Positions 53,915-63,481 of a stretch of 64,000 nucleotides of DNA are shown in pieces. The translations under genes were made by a program, and so were the position numbers. The notes under the pieces were generated by a model, which saw only the letters and a program-made list of their open reading frames with translations, did not search any database and was not told the DNA's origin. Numbering within the stretch: position 1 is the first letter of the stretch; each line of letters opens with the position of its first letter. Source of the DNA: Bacteroidota bacterium (lineage in GTDB: Bacteria > Bacteroidota > Bacteroidia > Chitinophagales > LD1); assembly GCA_016715625.1 (NCBI GenBank), contig JADJZU010000011.1, forward strand, positions 13,374 through 77,373, written 5' to 3'.

Positions 53915-56900
53915 GTGTGTTCGTTTTTTTCTGGCGCGATAAGTAGGAATACATGGCCGGTATTACAAAAAGAGTAAGCAGGAGTGAAAACAAAATGCCC
54001 CCTATGATTACAATCCCCAGCGGTACACGGCTTTCGGCACCGGCTCCCAGGGCAAAGGCAATAGGCACTGCCCCGAGTGCAGTAGCCAGGCTGGTCATAA
54101 GAATGGGGCGCAGACGCAGGGCTGCAGCATCAATCACCGCTTCGGTTTTTTCTTCGCCCAATTTTTGTTTCTGATTGGCAAACTCCACAATCAGAATTCC
54201 GTTTTTGGTTACCAGACCTATCAGCATAATGATGCCGATTTGAGAGAAGATATTCAGCGTTTGATTAAACATCCACAAACTGAGTAATGCGCCTGCAAAA
54301 GCCAGAGGCACAGTGAACATGATAATGAGCGGATCTACAAAACTTTCGAACTGTGCCGCCAGGATGAGGAAGATGAGCACGAGCGCCAGGCAGTAAGGCA
54401 AAGGTGGTGTTGGAAGAGCTTTCGGAATAGTCGCGGGCGGCACCATATAAAGAAGTGGAAAAGCTATCGTCCAACACTTTTGCAGCAATTTCATTCATGG
54501 CAATTACGCCATCGCCAATGGTTTTTCCGGGTGCCAGCCCGGCCGATACGGTGGCACTCTTATAACGATTAAAGTGATACAACTGTGGCGGGCTGCTGAG
54601 TTCCGTCATCTTTACCAGATTATCCAGCTGAATGTTTTCGCCTTTGTTGCTGCGCACATAAAAAGATTTTAAATCAACCGGTTCATCGCGATCGCTGCGG
54701 TCTACCTGACCAATGACCTGATACTGTTTGCCGTTCATGATAAAATATCCCAGCCTTCTGCCACTCAAGGCCAGTTGCAGCGTTTGCGAAATATCGAGCA
54801 CACTCACGCCCAGTTCATTGGCCTTTAAGCGGTCAATTTCTATTTGCAGTTCAGGCTTATTGAATTTCAAATTCACATCCACTCCCTGAAAGGTGGGATG
54901 CTTATTAGCTTCTTCCAAAAACTTAGGAAGCTTTTCTTTTATCTTATTGAAGTCCAGATTCTGCACCACAAACTGCACCGGCAATCCAAAGCGGGCCGCA
55001 CCCCCGGTGGAGATGGTTTGGTCTTGAATCGGAAACGCTTTGCCCTCGCTGAACTTGCCCATGTTTTTGGCTACATACTGCACAATCTCCTGCTGCGAGC
55101 GACCGCGCTCTTCGGGCTCCACCAGGCGCACCGCACAAATCCTGAATTGACCGCTCCACTGCCGGCAAAGTTGGGCGCAGTAACACTCAACACAATTTTA
55201 TTCTCGGGCACCGAGTCCATCATAAAATTCACGATGCGGTTGATATAGCGGTCCATATAATCGTAGCTGGTGCCCTCGGGTGCCGACACCGACAAACGAA
55301 ACACACTGCGATCTTCCAAAGGGGCCAGTTCGCTCTGCATGTTTTTTCCAATCACCACAAACAAGGCCACACAAGCCACCAAAATGGGGAAGGCCAGCCA
55401 TCTGCGTTTCATAAAAGCCGATAACACTTCGCGATAGCCATTATCCAGCGATTGATAAAACGGCTCGGAGCGCTCATAAAACCAACTGCGCTTATGCGTA
55501 TCACGCTGCAGCAAAACATTGAGGACAGGAGTAAGTGTAAGTGATACAAAAGCAGAAATGAGCACGGCACCGGCCACCACTATTCCAAACTCGCGAAACA
55601 AACTACCCACAAAACCCTGTAAGAAAATGATGGGTAGAAACACTACTGCAAGAGTTATACTCGTGGCTATCACGGCAAAGAAAATCTCTTCGCTCCCCTC
55701 GCGGGCGGCCCGGTATTTATCCATGCCCTGCTCAATCTTCTTGAAAATATTTTCGGTTACCACGATGCCATCATCCACTACCAGGCCCGTAGCCAACACA
55801 ATCGCCAGCAAGGTGAGCACATTGATGGTGAAGCCCGCCATATACATAATAAAGAAGGTGGCTACCAGCGATACCGGAATATCAATAAGCGGACGGATGG
55901 CAATAAGCCAGTCGCGGAAGAAAAGGTAAATGATGATGACCACCAGGATAAAAGCAATTGCCAGCGTTTCGGCCACTTCGAGTATGGAGCGCTTGATAAA
56001 AATGGTTTGGTCGAGGGCGATGTCTAACTGAATGTCTTCCGGTACATCTTTTTTAATCTGATTGTAGCGTTTATAAAACTCATCGGCAATTTCTACATAG
56101 TTGCTCCCCGGCTGAGGCGTAATGGCCAATGCCACCATGGGAATACCCCGCTCTTTCAAAATCGTTTCTTCGTTCTCGGGGCCCAGTAACACATCGGCTA
56201 CATCGCGGAGGCGCACCAGTTGATTATCGCCACTTTTCAAAATCAGATTTTCAAAATCCTCTTCGGTGCTTAACCTCCCAAACGTTTTCACCGTCAGTTC
56301 GGTGTTATTGCCATACACTTTGCCGGCAGGCAGTTCCACATTCTCTTTGCTTAAGGCGGTTTGAATGTCGCTGAAGGTGAGGTTATAGGCGCTCAGCTTA
56401 GCCGGGTCTATCCACAAGCGCATGGCGTATTTTTTTCGCCCCAAATCTGCACGTTGCTTACCCCGGGAATGGTTTGTAGTTTTTCGAGCAGCACATTGGT
56501 GGCATAGTCGCACACCTGCAACTGGTTTCGCGTGTTGCTCTGCACGGTCATGGAAATAATCGCATCGCTGTTGGCATCGCTCTTGGTAACCACCGGTGGC
56601 GCATCAATATCCTGTGGCAGCAAACGCACGGTTTGCGATACTTTGTCGCGAACGTCATTGGCCGATGCTTCCAGATTGCTGCCGATATTAAACTCTACGG
56701 TAATGATACTGGAGCCCTGGTTGCTGGCCGATGAAATAGTTCTGATTCCTTCAATACCGTTAATTGCTTTTTCTAAAGGCTCGGTAATCTGCGATTCAAT
56801 AACATCGGCATTGGCACCGGTATAATTGGTGCGGACGGTAATCACCGGTGGGTCGATGCTGGGATATTCGCGCACGCCCAAAAACTTAAATCCAATAGCC

Positions 56901-56974
56901 CCGAACAACACAATGATGATGTTCATGACTATGGCCAGCACGGGCCGCGATAAACTTAATCCTGGTAAACTCAT
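53907..56974 (-). CDS. RND efflux permease (AcrB/HAE1 type), three frame breaks
   Basis: About 1,020 residues after repair: an inner-membrane proton-driven drug exporter. The N-terminus (MSLPGLSLSRPVLAIVMNIII) and porter domains are intact. The TM4 region carries the charged ATGLVVDDGIVV motif needed for proton coupling, and the last helices end in VIPAMYSYL. The frame changes three times: at an A7 run that should be A8 (plus 56430-56436, within GEKKYAMRLW), at about 55130-55135 (within GFVRVRLVEPEE), and at about 54388-54391 (one extra base before LALVLIFLILAAQFESF). In every case the next frame continues the protein without loss, which argues for read errors rather than decay. It lies between the adaptor (72-nt gap) and the TolC gene (8-nt overlap). 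Confidence 0.88.
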
Positions 56975-57046
56975 TCTTTATTTTTTATACCTCTCGTACA
57001 TGGGTTTTCGTTGCTCTTGTATTTTATCTATCAGAGTGGCTAATCA

Positions 57047-58111
57047 TTATTCAATCAGCTTTACAATCTTCAATCCCATGCCAGGTTTCACACTCATGAG
57101 TGCGGTGGCCACAATGGTATCACCTTCGCTCACGCCTTCCAGAATCTGAATTTTAGATTCATTGCGCACACCGGTCTGCACCGGGCTAAACTGCGCCTGT
57201 CCGTCTTTTACCACAATCACTTTTTTGTTTCGCGCCTCGGGGATAATGCATTGGGTAGGAATCATCAGTGCGCCTTCAATACCGCTAAGGCCCACATCCA
57301 CCTTCGCAAAAGTGCCCGGCAATATTTTCACGCTGCTGTTTTGCACCAGCGCTCTCACTTTTACGCTGCGGGTGGCCTCGTCAATCTTCGGCTCCACGGC
57401 AAATACTTTTCCGGTAAAGCTTTCGTCACTGCCATCTACGGTAAACCGAACCGATTCGCCTTTGGCCAGTGAGCGGTAATATTTTTCGGGGATAGTAAAA
57501 TCGAGCTTCAGCGGATTTACCTGCTGCAAGGTAGCAATGGCCGTAGCCGGAGAAACATAGGCTCCCTCGCTCACCTGCCTGAGACCCACCACCCCATCGA
57601 AGGGGGCGCGAACCTCCGTTTTAGAAATATTGGCCTGCATCAATTCAATGTCTGCTTTAATGTTATTGAGCTGAATGAGCGCATTGTCGTATTCCTGCTG
57701 CCCTACCCCATTGATGGCCAACAACTGCTCTAAGCGAGCCTCTGTTTTTTCGGCTGTTTCGCGCTGCAGCAACAACTTTTTGAGCTGTGCCTGCAGGTCG
57801 GCATCATACAATTTTACCAGCAAAGCACCCTGGCGCACTGCGGTGCCTTCGGTAATATCCAACCGGGTAATTTTGCCGGATACCTCGGCATGCAGTTCCA
57901 CTTCTTCGTTGGCGAGGATGGTGCCCGTGGCCACCAGTCCGTTTTCCAGATTTTGCGCCTGCACCACAAAGCCCGTCACCGGCATTTCTTTCGGTGGCCC
58001 TCCGGCCGGGCCTGCGGGTCCCTGCACCTTGGGATGCAGCACTTTATTGTAAACAATTACTCCGGCTATAAACAAGGCAATGGCTATCAGGAACCACGAA
58101 AATTTTGACAT
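57047..58111 (-). CDS. RND efflux periplasmic adaptor (AcrA/MexA type)
   Basis: 354 residues. An N-terminal membrane segment (WFLIAIALFIAGVIVY) and a Pro/Gly-rich linker are followed by a lipoyl half (EVELHAEVSGKITRLDITEGTAV), a coiled-coil hairpin, the second lipoyl half (VRAPFDGVVGLRQVSEGAYV), a beta-barrel and a membrane-proximal domain ending in KPGMGLKIVKL. It links the RND permease to TolC and is first gene of the minus-strand adaptor-permease-channel operon. The operon promoter lies upstream of 58111. The drug or metabolite exported is unknown. Confidence 0.92.
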   Translation of the reverse strand: MSKFSWFLIAIALFIAGVIVYNKVLHPKVQGPAGPAGGPPKEMPVTGFVVQAQNLENGLVATGTILANEEVELHAEVSGKITRLDITEGTAVRQGALLVKLYDADLQAQLKKLLLQRETAEKTEARLEQLLAINGVGQQEYDNALIQLNNIKADIELMQANISKTEVRAPFDGVVGLRQVSEGAYVSPATAIATLQQVNPLKLDFTIPEKYYRSLAKGESVRFTVDGSDESFTGKVFAVEPKIDEATRSVKVRALVQNSSVKILPGTFAKVDVGLSGIEGALMIPTQCIIPEARNKKVIVVKDGQAQFSPVQTGVRNESKIQILEGVSEGDTIVATALMSVKPGMGLKIVKLIE

Positions 58112-58264
58112 GGAAAAAGTTTGAGCGGGCGAAGATGTGAAAAATAGTTGTAGCTACAACGATTGAGGGCAATGCCCCGGGCCGTTTTAGGGTTTTGTAA
58201 CAGCTGATGTAATACGGTGTAGTCATTGTGTTACCGACAACACCAATAGCCTACTCAAGGCCAT

Positions 58265-58295
58265 AAAAAAACCGCCTGAAAATTTTTCAGGCGGT
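58265..58295 (-). terminator. Rho-independent terminator for the anchor-J cargo gene
   Basis: ACCGCCTGAA (58271-58280) pairs with TTCAGGCGGT (58286-58295); on the minus strand it is followed by a T-run. It lies 50 nt after the stop of the gene at 58345. Confidence 0.85.
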
Positions 58296-58344
58296 AATTG
58301 TAAAGAAGCAGGATGTTATATGCCGCTGCACGACATACCGTAGC

Positions 58345-61164
58345 TTAGTGCTGCACCACCACCTTAGCGTTTTTCGTTTCGCCTGCTGAAGTTATATGCA
58401 GGTTGTAAACTCCTTGCGGCAGTTCGCCCACCGGTATAGAAAGGAGCTGTGTAAGCTGATTATTAAAATGGCGCTGATAAACCATAGCACCGGTAACGGT
58501 ATACAAACTTATCTGCACATCGGCCGCTTGCTGCAAAGACAGGTCCACCATCAGTTCGCTCGATGCCGGGTTAGGATACACCCGAACCGAACCTAAAGCT
58601 GCAACAGCTTGCACACCGCTGCTAAAGCCAACTGTAAACGATTGCGTAGCGGTGCAGCCGTTATTGTCGGTAACGGTAACGCTGTAGTTGCCCGGTGCCA
58701 GATTGGTCAACGAAGAAGGTGAAGTAGTATAGCCCGGTTTTCCTCCGCTGATGTTCAGCGTAATGGAACCGTCTGCTGCGGTAGAAGAGGAAGCATCAGT
58801 CACGGTGCCGGTGAAGCTTAAAGCCGCAGGTTCAGCAACGTTGCCTGAAGTAACAAAAGAGCAACCATTACCATCTGCCACCGTCACCGAATAGCTGCCG
58901 GCTGCCACGCCCGATAAATCTTCTGTATTGCTGCCGTTGCTCCAGATGTAAGTAATAGGGGCGGTACCACCGCTTACGCTCAAATCAACGGCACCCGTTT
59001 GCCCGCCTGCACACAACACATCGCTGGCCGTGGCGGATGCTGAAGGTCCGTTGGGGGTAGTAACCGTAGCCGCAGCCGTGCCGGTGCAGCCGTTGGCATC
59101 GGTAAAGGTTACGGTGTAGTTACCGGCTCCTAAACCGGAAACCGTTTGTGTGCTGCCGCCTCCGCTCCAATTGTAGGTATAAGGAGACGTTCCGTTGGTG
59201 ATGGTGGCCGTAGCCGAACCGCTGGCTGCTGTGCACGAAGAGGTGGTGGTAGATGTAGTGGCAGACAAGGTCAGCGAGTTAAGCGTTACCGTGGTGGAAG
59301 CGGTGCCGGTGCATCCGTTGGCATCGGTAGCGGTTACTGTGTAGCTGCCTGCTGTCAAATTGATGGGAGCCGCATCGGTGCTTCCGTTGGACCACAGATA
59401 CGTGAAGCCCGCAGTACCATTGGTCACCGAGGCTGTAGCCGAACCACCCGTAGTGCAAACAGCTGCTACGGGAGTGGTGCTTACACTGAGCGTAACGTTT
59501 GATGCTGCCACAGCAGCCGTAGCCGAAGCTGAGCAGCCAAGGGCATCGGTAACAGTGAGTGTGTAGCTGCCTGCTGCCAAACCGGATACACTATTGCCGG
59601 ATGAACCATTAGACCATGCATATTGGTAAGGCAAATCGCCCCCGGTAACCGATACAGATGCGCTGCCGTTCGTGGCCTGGCAAACCGGACTTACAATATT
59701 GAAACCAGGGACAATGCTTTGGCAGAAGATAGGACGAATCACATAGGCCCGCTCAAAGGTGGCACCAAACGTTTCGGGATTTGACCAGGTGCCACCGGGT
59801 ATGGTAGGCCAGTTGACCCATCCACGGGTGAGGGTAAATATTTCGTTGGTTTGGCCTAAAGCCAGCGTAGAGTCAAATTCAATAAACGTAAAAGCATATC
59901 GGCCGGCTGCCAGGTTGGCTATTCCGCCTTTAATGGGCAATTGATAAAGCCTGGCAGAATCATCCGGATAGGTAATGGTATCGGTAGCGGCTACAATAGC
60001 ACTCGGCACACCCGCTGCCATACTCCATACCACAGCTGCCAGTTTCTTGCCGGTATATCCGCGGGTAAAATAGCCCTGTATATAATGGAGGTCAGCACTT
60101 GTATTCAGAATAAAATCCTGGCCCAGGAAGCCACCGTTGCCGGCTCCTATGCCTAAGCTGCCTGTTACAATTCCGTTGTCGCGCGCATAGGTAGAAGCGG
60201 TAATGCTGATGTATTGCGTATCTACGTTATCGGCCTGAGCCTGGTCGGCCGGATTCATGGTCAGGTTGTAAACCACCATATAATCTCCGGGGGCCGTGGG
60301 CAAAAAGTTAGTGGCCGTAAGCGTGGCGGTGCCACCCACCACAATACCGGTGGAGCCGCTGTTGCCCGATGCTACTATGGCATTGGCTGCGTTGTATACC
60401 GTGGCTTCCAGCGACACCTGCGTGGCGGTGTTCAAACCGCTGTTGGTCACCAAAGCACTCACGGCATAGCCGGCTGCCGGCACTTGCGACAGGGGCGTAA
60501 GGGTATATTCGCTGAGCGGATTAACCGTAGTGAGCGACACGTTGTTATTAATCACGGCACTTACTTCCACATCGTCTATCAGCAACAGGAACATATTATT
60601 GGATCTGTTTCTGAATGCTATGCGCACCGATTGGCCGGCATAGGCAGCCAGAGACACCGAGCGGGGGGTCCAGGTGGTGTTTTCGGCTGCAATGGTGAAT
60701 AACTGCGTGGAAGCGCTCACCATGTTCCCCAGGTTGCCCGCAGAACCGCTGGGGGTATCAGGGGCCACCATAATTCTTACCTCGTAACCATCGGGATACT
60801 GCGCATCGTAGGTTACGGCATTCCATTTCAGCTGACCATTGGCCGGCACCGTAATAGCCGGGGTCCACATCCAGTCGTCTGCCTGTGCTTCGGGGGTATA
60901 CCACGAGGTGCTGAAGGCCGCACTGTCGGCTACATTGTTCGCAAAGTCTTCGCGCCTTTCCCAGGCTTCGTTTACATATGCCACCTGGGTATTCGGGGTC
61001 AGGTTGTCTACATTTACCAGCAGCCAACCATTGGGGAAGGCAAAGGTGCCCGGTCCACCGGCTGTGGAGCCGCCAACGCCATCAAAGGTTTCCAGAAAAA
61101 CGGTTTGTGCAAAGCTGCTTTGCAGCATCACCATCATGGTGAGGGCTAAGGATAATTTTCTCAT
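58345..61164 (-). CDS. Choice-of-anchor J / SprB-like repeat protein, T9SS type A cargo
   Basis: 939 residues. The signal peptide ends near SSFAQ. A choice-of-anchor J jelly-roll domain (about 20-205, FLETFDGVGG...FLLLIDDVEVS) is followed by a CARDB-like domain (about 225-330), a region of unknown type and five diverged SprB-like units (about 480-860, for example CAGGQTGAVDLSVSGG and CSASATA linkers). The C-terminal ~75 residues (VRVYPNPASSELMVDL...GVYNLHITSAGE) are a type A T9SS sorting domain, unlike the type B tail of the other SprB proteins here. A surface or released adhesin is likely; ligand unknown. It is monocistronic with its own terminator. Confidence 0.87.
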   Translation of the reverse strand: MRKLSLALTMMVMLQSSFAQTVFLETFDGVGGSTAGGPGTFAFPNGWLLVNVDNLTPNTQVAYVNEAWERREDFANNVADSAAFSTSWYTPEAQADDWMWTPAITVPANGQLKWNAVTYDAQYPDGYEVRIMVAPDTPSGSAGNLGNMVSASTQLFTIAAENTTWTPRSVSLAAYAGQSVRIAFRNRSNNMFLLLIDDVEVSAVINNNVSLTTVNPLSEYTLTPLSQVPAAGYAVSALVTNSGLNTATQVSLEATVYNAANAIVASGNSGSTGIVVGGTATLTATNFLPTAPGDYMVVYNLTMNPADQAQADNVDTQYISITASTYARDNGIVTGSLGIGAGNGGFLGQDFILNTSADLHYIQGYFTRGYTGKKLAAVVWSMAAGVPSAIVAATDTITYPDDSARLYQLPIKGGIANLAAGRYAFTFIEFDSTLALGQTNEIFTLTRGWVNWPTIPGGTWSNPETFGATFERAYVIRPIFCQSIVPGFNIVSPVCQATNGSASVSVTGGDLPYQYAWSNGSSGNSVSGLAAGSYTLTVTDALGCSASATAAVAASNVTLSVSTTPVAAVCTTGGSATASVTNGTAGFTYLWSNGSTDAAPINLTAGSYTVTATDANGCTGTASTTVTLNSLTLSATTSTTTSSCTAASGSATATITNGTSPYTYNWSGGGSTQTVSGLGAGNYTVTFTDANGCTGTAAATVTTPNGPSASATASDVLCAGGQTGAVDLSVSGGTAPITYIWSNGSNTEDLSGVAAGSYSVTVADGNGCSFVTSGNVAEPAALSFTGTVTDASSSTAADGSITLNISGGKPGYTTSPSSLTNLAPGNYSVTVTDNNGCTATQSFTVGFSSGVQAVAALGSVRVYPNPASSELMVDLSLQQAADVQISLYTVTGAMVYQRHFNNQLTQLLSIPVGELPQGVYNLHITSAGETKNAKVVVQH

Positions 61165-61339
61165 GGTGTGTTTTTAATTAAGAATGGGCGAATATAAAAC
61201 CGCTTTCCTTATTTAAAATTTAAGCGCTTGATTCAGGAGGGGCTTCCGCACAGGCAAGTGCATTTATGCGCCAGTAAGAAAACTAAGCCCTATACTGCCG
61301 CAGAGTCCTTTACGAGTGACGCTGCGAAGGGGAAATTAA

Positions 61340-61693
61340 TCATTCCTGAGTTTGTCCAAATGTCAGTAAGTTATTGTCAGGGTCAAGCAGTGCAAACTCC
61401 TTTTGTCCCCACGGTTTTGTTTCTAAATGTCCGTTTGGGTGAATTAAAACTTTGTTGTCCAATAGCGTTTGATAGAGTTTATCAATCTCGTTTGTTCTGA
61501 TATAAACCTGTCCGTAATTTTCTTTCGGGTCAAGTTCTTTGAACTCAAAAAAATGAATCTCAATCTGGTCTTTCTTAATCAATAAGTAGTTTCCATAGTC
61601 CGAAATTTCCGCAAACCCTAATTTGTTTAAGTAATAGTCTTTTGTTGCGGTCTTGTCCCGCATTGGCAATTTTGGATTTATGTTTGTCAGCAT
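61340..61693 (-). CDS. VOC-family bleomycin-resistance-like protein
   Basis: 117 residues, complete. A single VOC module pair: MLTNINPKLPMRDKTATKDYYLNKLGF at the start and FALLDPDNNLLTFGQ at the end, typical of the BLMA/bleomycin-resistance-type dimeric VOC proteins in Bacteroidota. Members bind the drug rather than modify it; actual resistance is not shown. A strong hairpin (61724-61744) lies 30 nt upstream of the start, in its 5' leader, and the palindromic array begins about 130 nt upstream. Confidence 0.85.
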   Translation of the reverse strand: MLTNINPKLPMRDKTATKDYYLNKLGFAEISDYGNYLLIKKDQIEIHFFEFKELDPKENYGQVYIRTNEIDKLYQTLLDNKVLIHPNGHLETKPWGQKEFALLDPDNNLLTFGQTQE

Positions 61694-61723
61694 AACTTTT
61701 GGTCTTCTTTGCTATTTCCTTAC

Positions 61724-61744
61724 CGGTGGGTGCCCCACCCACCG
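61724..61744. promoter_or_regulatory. Perfect 9-bp-arm hairpin upstream of the VOC gene
   Basis: CGGTGGGTG, loop CCC, CACCCACCG. There is no T-run on either side, so it does not look like a terminator. It may be a dispersed palindromic element or a leader structure of the VOC mRNA. Confidence 0.6.
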
Positions 61745-61821
61745 CCTTTCTAATCGGCAATATAACCCACTTCCCTTTTTTCAAAAATACCGCCAGCTCT
61801 GCGTCTATATTTTTTAATCGA

Positions 61822-62110
61822 ATAGCGTCAAGAGAACTCCTGATGGCATTTTATTCGTCCAGACAGCATCAAGAGAACTCTTAATAGCATTTTATCCGTC
61901 CAGATAGCATCAAGAGAACCTTGATGGCATTTTAATCTGTCCAGATAGCGTTTCAAGAGAACTCTTGAAGCTATTTTATTCGTCCAGACAGCGTCAAGAG
62001 AACTCTTGAAGGTATTTTTATTCGTCCAGACAGCATTAAGAGAACTCCTTGATCGGTATTATATCCGTCCAGATAGCGTCAAGAGAACTCTTGATGGCAT
62101 TTTATTTGTC
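61822..62110. repeat. Seven-copy ~42-bp tandem array with internal palindromes
   Basis: Seven units with AGC anchors at 61824, 61865, 61906, 61947, 61990, 62032 and 62075, so the period is 41-43 bp. Each unit holds TCAAGAGAACTCTTGA (arms TCAAGAG/CTCTTGA around AA) or a close variant, then an AT-rich stretch (GGCATTTTAT-like), then CGTCCAGA. Copies 5 and 7 keep the perfect palindrome and the others carry one or two changes. There are no spacers and no coding frame. It lies between the divergent VOC gene and the unknown gene at 62266; with the hairpin it explains most of the 572-bp gap, and 62111-62265 holds nothing else recognised. Confidence 0.9.
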
Positions 62111-62265
62111 AAAATACGTTTCTGATAAACCCGAAATCGATTTGCCAAAAATTTATCAAAATCCTTAAAAATCTTAAAGCTTTTTGGCTCCATAAAACAG
62201 GAGGTATGGCTGCTCCGTTTAGGAGATGTAACACATTTTTCATCACCTTTTTAAAACGCAATTTT

Positions 62266-63265
62266 ATGAGCAACTTACCATGGAAATTTGTAGTAAACAC
62301 ATTTTACTCGCGCACTTTTAAAAGCATGAAAAACGCCCTCAGCCTCACGCAGGACCATCTGGCCAAGCTGACGGCCAACGAAGCAGATGCCGACATACTG
62401 GCCATCAAAACCGCTTACCTGCCCCTGCACACGGCCTTTATTACGGCCAATAATCAGCTCGATAGCAAGCTGGGTATTTACAAAGGCAAACCCAAAGCTT
62501 TGAAGAAATGCTCGAAGAGCTGGGCAAAGTAAAATCAACGAATGGCGCGGACCGGTGTTTGCGGTGTTTCCCGAAGGCACTGACAATGCCACGGCTATTT
62601 TCCGCGCGACCGGCAGCCTTTCCAAAGCGGCACCTATGATGAACGCAGATAGAGGCCGTGAACGCGCTCAGCCTCACCTTAGCTACTTATACTGCACAGC
62701 CTTCGCTGGTGGCTTTGAGCGCCACGGTGCAGGCCTATTATCTTACGCTGAGCGGTGCGCGCGCCCTGCAGCAAAGCAACGAGGGCACCGTGGCCACGCC
62801 TGCGCACAATCTGGAAAGCGGCCCATTTGCTCATGTGTCAGGGGCATGTATAAAAACCTGGGCCTTGCTGATGGCCAAGTATTATCAAAACCCCGAAACC
62901 ATTGCCGATTACTTTGACCTCAGCCTGCTGCGCGATACCGGTAGCGATGAACCGATTATGCCGGACGGCACCATCAACAGCCTGCAGGTGGTGAACCTCA
63001 ACGGCCAGATACCCGATCCCAATATTGATGAAAACTCGGTGTTTACCATGAAAAACACTTCGGCTTCGGTCACTCAGCTTTACTTTTATGCAGCCGATGC
63101 AGCCGACAAAAAGCCCGATGGTTTTGCGGCCATTATCCTGAACCCGGGCGAGGAGCTGGAGCCGCTCGGTGGGCCGACCTTGGCTTCAGCGAAACAAATT
63201 CCTACTTCAATATCTACAACCCCGGTGCCGAAGCGGGCAGCTGGGAAGTAGCCATAGAGGAATAA
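62266..63265 (+). CDS. Unknown protein, reading frame broken by several indels
   Basis: Not recognised. The start MSNLPWKFVVNTFYSRTF (ATG 62266) gives helical sequence to about residue 75. From there the plausible frame changes repeatedly. A missing A at 62488-62490 and another at 62531-62534 restore KVKINEW and FAVFPEGTDNA; further shifts lie near 62600-62655 and 62795-62870. From about 62875 a long clean stretch (AKYYQNPETIADYFDLSLLRDT...VFTMKNTSASVTQLYFYAADA) runs on. The last shift, near 63170-63185, would end the protein at TAA 63263-63265 (GSWEVAIEE). About 330 residues in total, with a helical N-half and a beta-rich C-half, and no signal peptide. A terminator follows 30 nt later. The indel density suggests low-quality sequence. 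Confidence 0.55.
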
Positions 63266-63294
63266 AGATTTGTAATTGTTTTTAGGTGTAGGGG

Positions 63295-63323
63295 GAGGCT
63301 GCCGAAAGGCAGCCTCTTTTTTT
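63295..63323 (+). terminator. Rho-independent terminator after the unknown gene
   Basis: GAGGCTGCC (63295-63303), loop GAAA, GGCAGCCTC (63308-63316), then seven T. Confidence 0.92.
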
Positions 63324-63481
63324 GTGAGGGTGCAGAGCAATGTGTTTAGTAAACCCCACCTTCAATTTATGGTTAAACTAATGCTAAGTGATTGTGTTTT
63401 AAGTAAGTAGCCCCTAAAAAAAAACTTGACAAATTTGATTTCATTATTTATTATCAACCCATTATTCATCAATCATTTTCA

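Noticed and set aside
61575..61784. Small minus-strand protein containing VGGAPTGKEIAKK
   Set aside because: It reads through the hairpin and overlaps the VOC gene in another frame; better explained as a translated palindromic element.
61822..62110. Series of terminators
   Set aside because: The palindromes are not followed by T-runs and repeat at fixed spacing, so they are array units rather than terminators.
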